Source of the DNA: a virus
IMG/VR virus record: IMGVR_UViG_3300028844_005888
Location: 1-21,573 of that record
Reading direction: 5' to 3' (one strand)
Length of the DNA stretch: 21,573 nucleotides
Shown: positions 20,930 through 21,573 of the stretch, piece by piece
Position numbering within the stretch: the first letter of the stretch is position 1
How the letters are laid out: the number at the start of each line of letters is the position of its first letter
Notes under the pieces: model-generated
What the model saw: the letters and a program-made list of their open reading frames with translations, nothing else
What the model was told of the DNA's origin: nothing
Databases searched by the model: none
Position numbers and translations under genes: made by a program

Positions 20930-21573
20930 ACTACGACTGTAGCAAATGCAGGAAGTTTTACTCTTATTACAAAAGCTTTTGATGGTTCAAGTTTTAAAAG
21001 CGCGCCCACATTAGTAAGTCTTTCTTTTGGATTATTTGATTTTACTACACATACATTTACAACTGCAAATAATACAAATACAAATGAACACCGTGCAACT
21101 AATAAAAATACTTTTATTTCAGCATATTCTGGAGCAGGATTTGAAAATAACTCTGATCACTTTAATGTATTACATGGAATACAGTTATGGAAAGTTCCTT
21201 CAGATGGTAACTATGAATTTGAAGTTGCTTCTGCTGGTGGTGGTAGTACTAACAGTGGAAATAGTGGTGGTTCTGGTAGAGTGATAAAAGGAACTAAAAG
21301 TTTAACAAGAGGTACAGTAATAAGAATTATTGTAGGAAATAGAGGTGGTAGGTTTCAACATACTGCTGGCGGTGGTGGAGCAAGTGTCGTGTCTCTTGGA
21401 AACAGTATGTCAAATGCAACTCCTGCAGCATCTTCAAATGGTGCATTTCCTTGGATTATGCCTGGTGCAGGTGGTGGTGGAGGCAGCTCAGGCGGCAATG
21501 GTTATAATGCAAGTACAGGGAATAATACAAGCAATGCCCACTCATATGGTATAAATAGTTCACCTGGAACTGG
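20444..21573 (+). CDS. Second glycine-rich tail adhesin, 3' end outside window
   Basis: ATG 20444 follows the previous stop by 10 nt, and the frame is open to the last base (376 residues seen). It starts basic (MARKGKFNISRKFRKGSKKF), then a fibre module with LAYSSATKRLYLWNGTEW, a beta domain parallel to that of the preceding gene (GYESTGNFVLTP), a second beta domain (about 200-265, ending LWKVPSDGNYEFEVASAGGG) and the beginning of a glycine-rich region. It is a paralogue of the 19006 gene with a different receptor-facing part, which suggests two alternative or co-assembled adhesins. Confidence 0.8.
   Translation, partial: MARKGKFNISRKFRKGSKKFNAKEVISVESSSLETRSTTKSSFAAGTSAGELAYSSATKRLYLWNGTEWNTISSGPQYDLTLLDSPSPTLELDATGNTSTISMKAINHIYDSASYISDVEYSYHMLGSNDSLYRADGSTYPSQLTGLIASGYESTGNFVLTPTTTVANAGSFTLITKAFDGSSFKSAPTLVSLSFGLFDFTTHTFTTANNTNTNEHRATNKNTFISAYSGAGFENNSDHFNVLHGIQLWKVPSDGNYEFEVASAGGGSTNSGNSGGSGRVIKGTKSLTRGTVIRIIVGNRGGRFQHTAGGGGASVVSLGNSMSNATPAASSNGAFPWIMPGAGGGGGSSGGNGYNASTGNNTSNAHSYGINSSPGT

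Overview
The window reads as part of an AT-rich (roughly two-thirds AT by eye) genome of a T4-like myovirus, most likely a marine phage of a Gram-negative host; an alphaproteobacterium such as SAR11 is a guess. The grounds are: a DUF932/TIGR03299 phage protein; a late block of DUF6267-type, adenylyltransferase-type and modular repeat proteins of the kind found in marine T4-like phages; T4-type late promoter boxes (TATAAATA) placed before some genes; N-termini resembling the T4 capsid-targeting sequence; and a run of glycine-rich tail-fibre genes. No tRNA, rRNA, CRISPR or insertion sequence was found. Host and genus cannot be fixed from sequence alone.

Layout. 1-1713: three rightward genes (a partial acidic protein, a small exported beta-rich protein, a membrane-anchored coiled coil). 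1703-2477: two leftward genes. 2566-4907: a rightward early-type region of short cistrons, each behind its own TTGACA-N17 promoter, with shared leader sequences, three microproteins and the DUF932 protein. 4908-5281: no gene, but a densely folded sequence that looks like a structured RNA of about 200-270 nt. 5282-6271: a compact PiT-like phosphate transporter. 6316-6546: a lone leftward two-helix membrane protein with its own late-type promoter and terminator. 6666-8211: an operon for a MotA/TolQ/ExbB-like protein, a MotB/ExbD-like protein with a periplasmic beta domain, and a third membrane protein. 8250-8894: three overlapping small genes ending in a 45-residue lipoprotein. 8904-9000: a promoter followed by an intrinsic terminator with no credible gene between them, a candidate 60-nt small RNA. 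9002-17771: a late operon of four genes separated by 1-2 nt. 17803 to the end: three tail-fibre or adhesin genes, the last cut by the window edge.

How it may work together. The four late-operon proteins look like cargo or core proteins of the phage head. Three begin with a T4-like capsid-targeting peptide ending in (I/L)xE, and two are long modular proteins whose modules are separated by a recurring ESV(D/EL)DE tag that could be cut by the prohead protease. Two carry nucleotidyl-transfer motifs (ligase-like KWDG; HIGH-type GRMNPPTIGH with SATKQR), suggesting enzymes packaged for delivery into the host. The PiT-like transporter and MotA/MotB-like pair suggest manipulation of the host envelope (phosphate supply, proton-driven force). 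These are inferences from motifs and gene order. The most novel items are the structured RNA at 4916-5186, the MotA/MotB-like operon, the tag-separated polyproteins, and the orphan small RNA.
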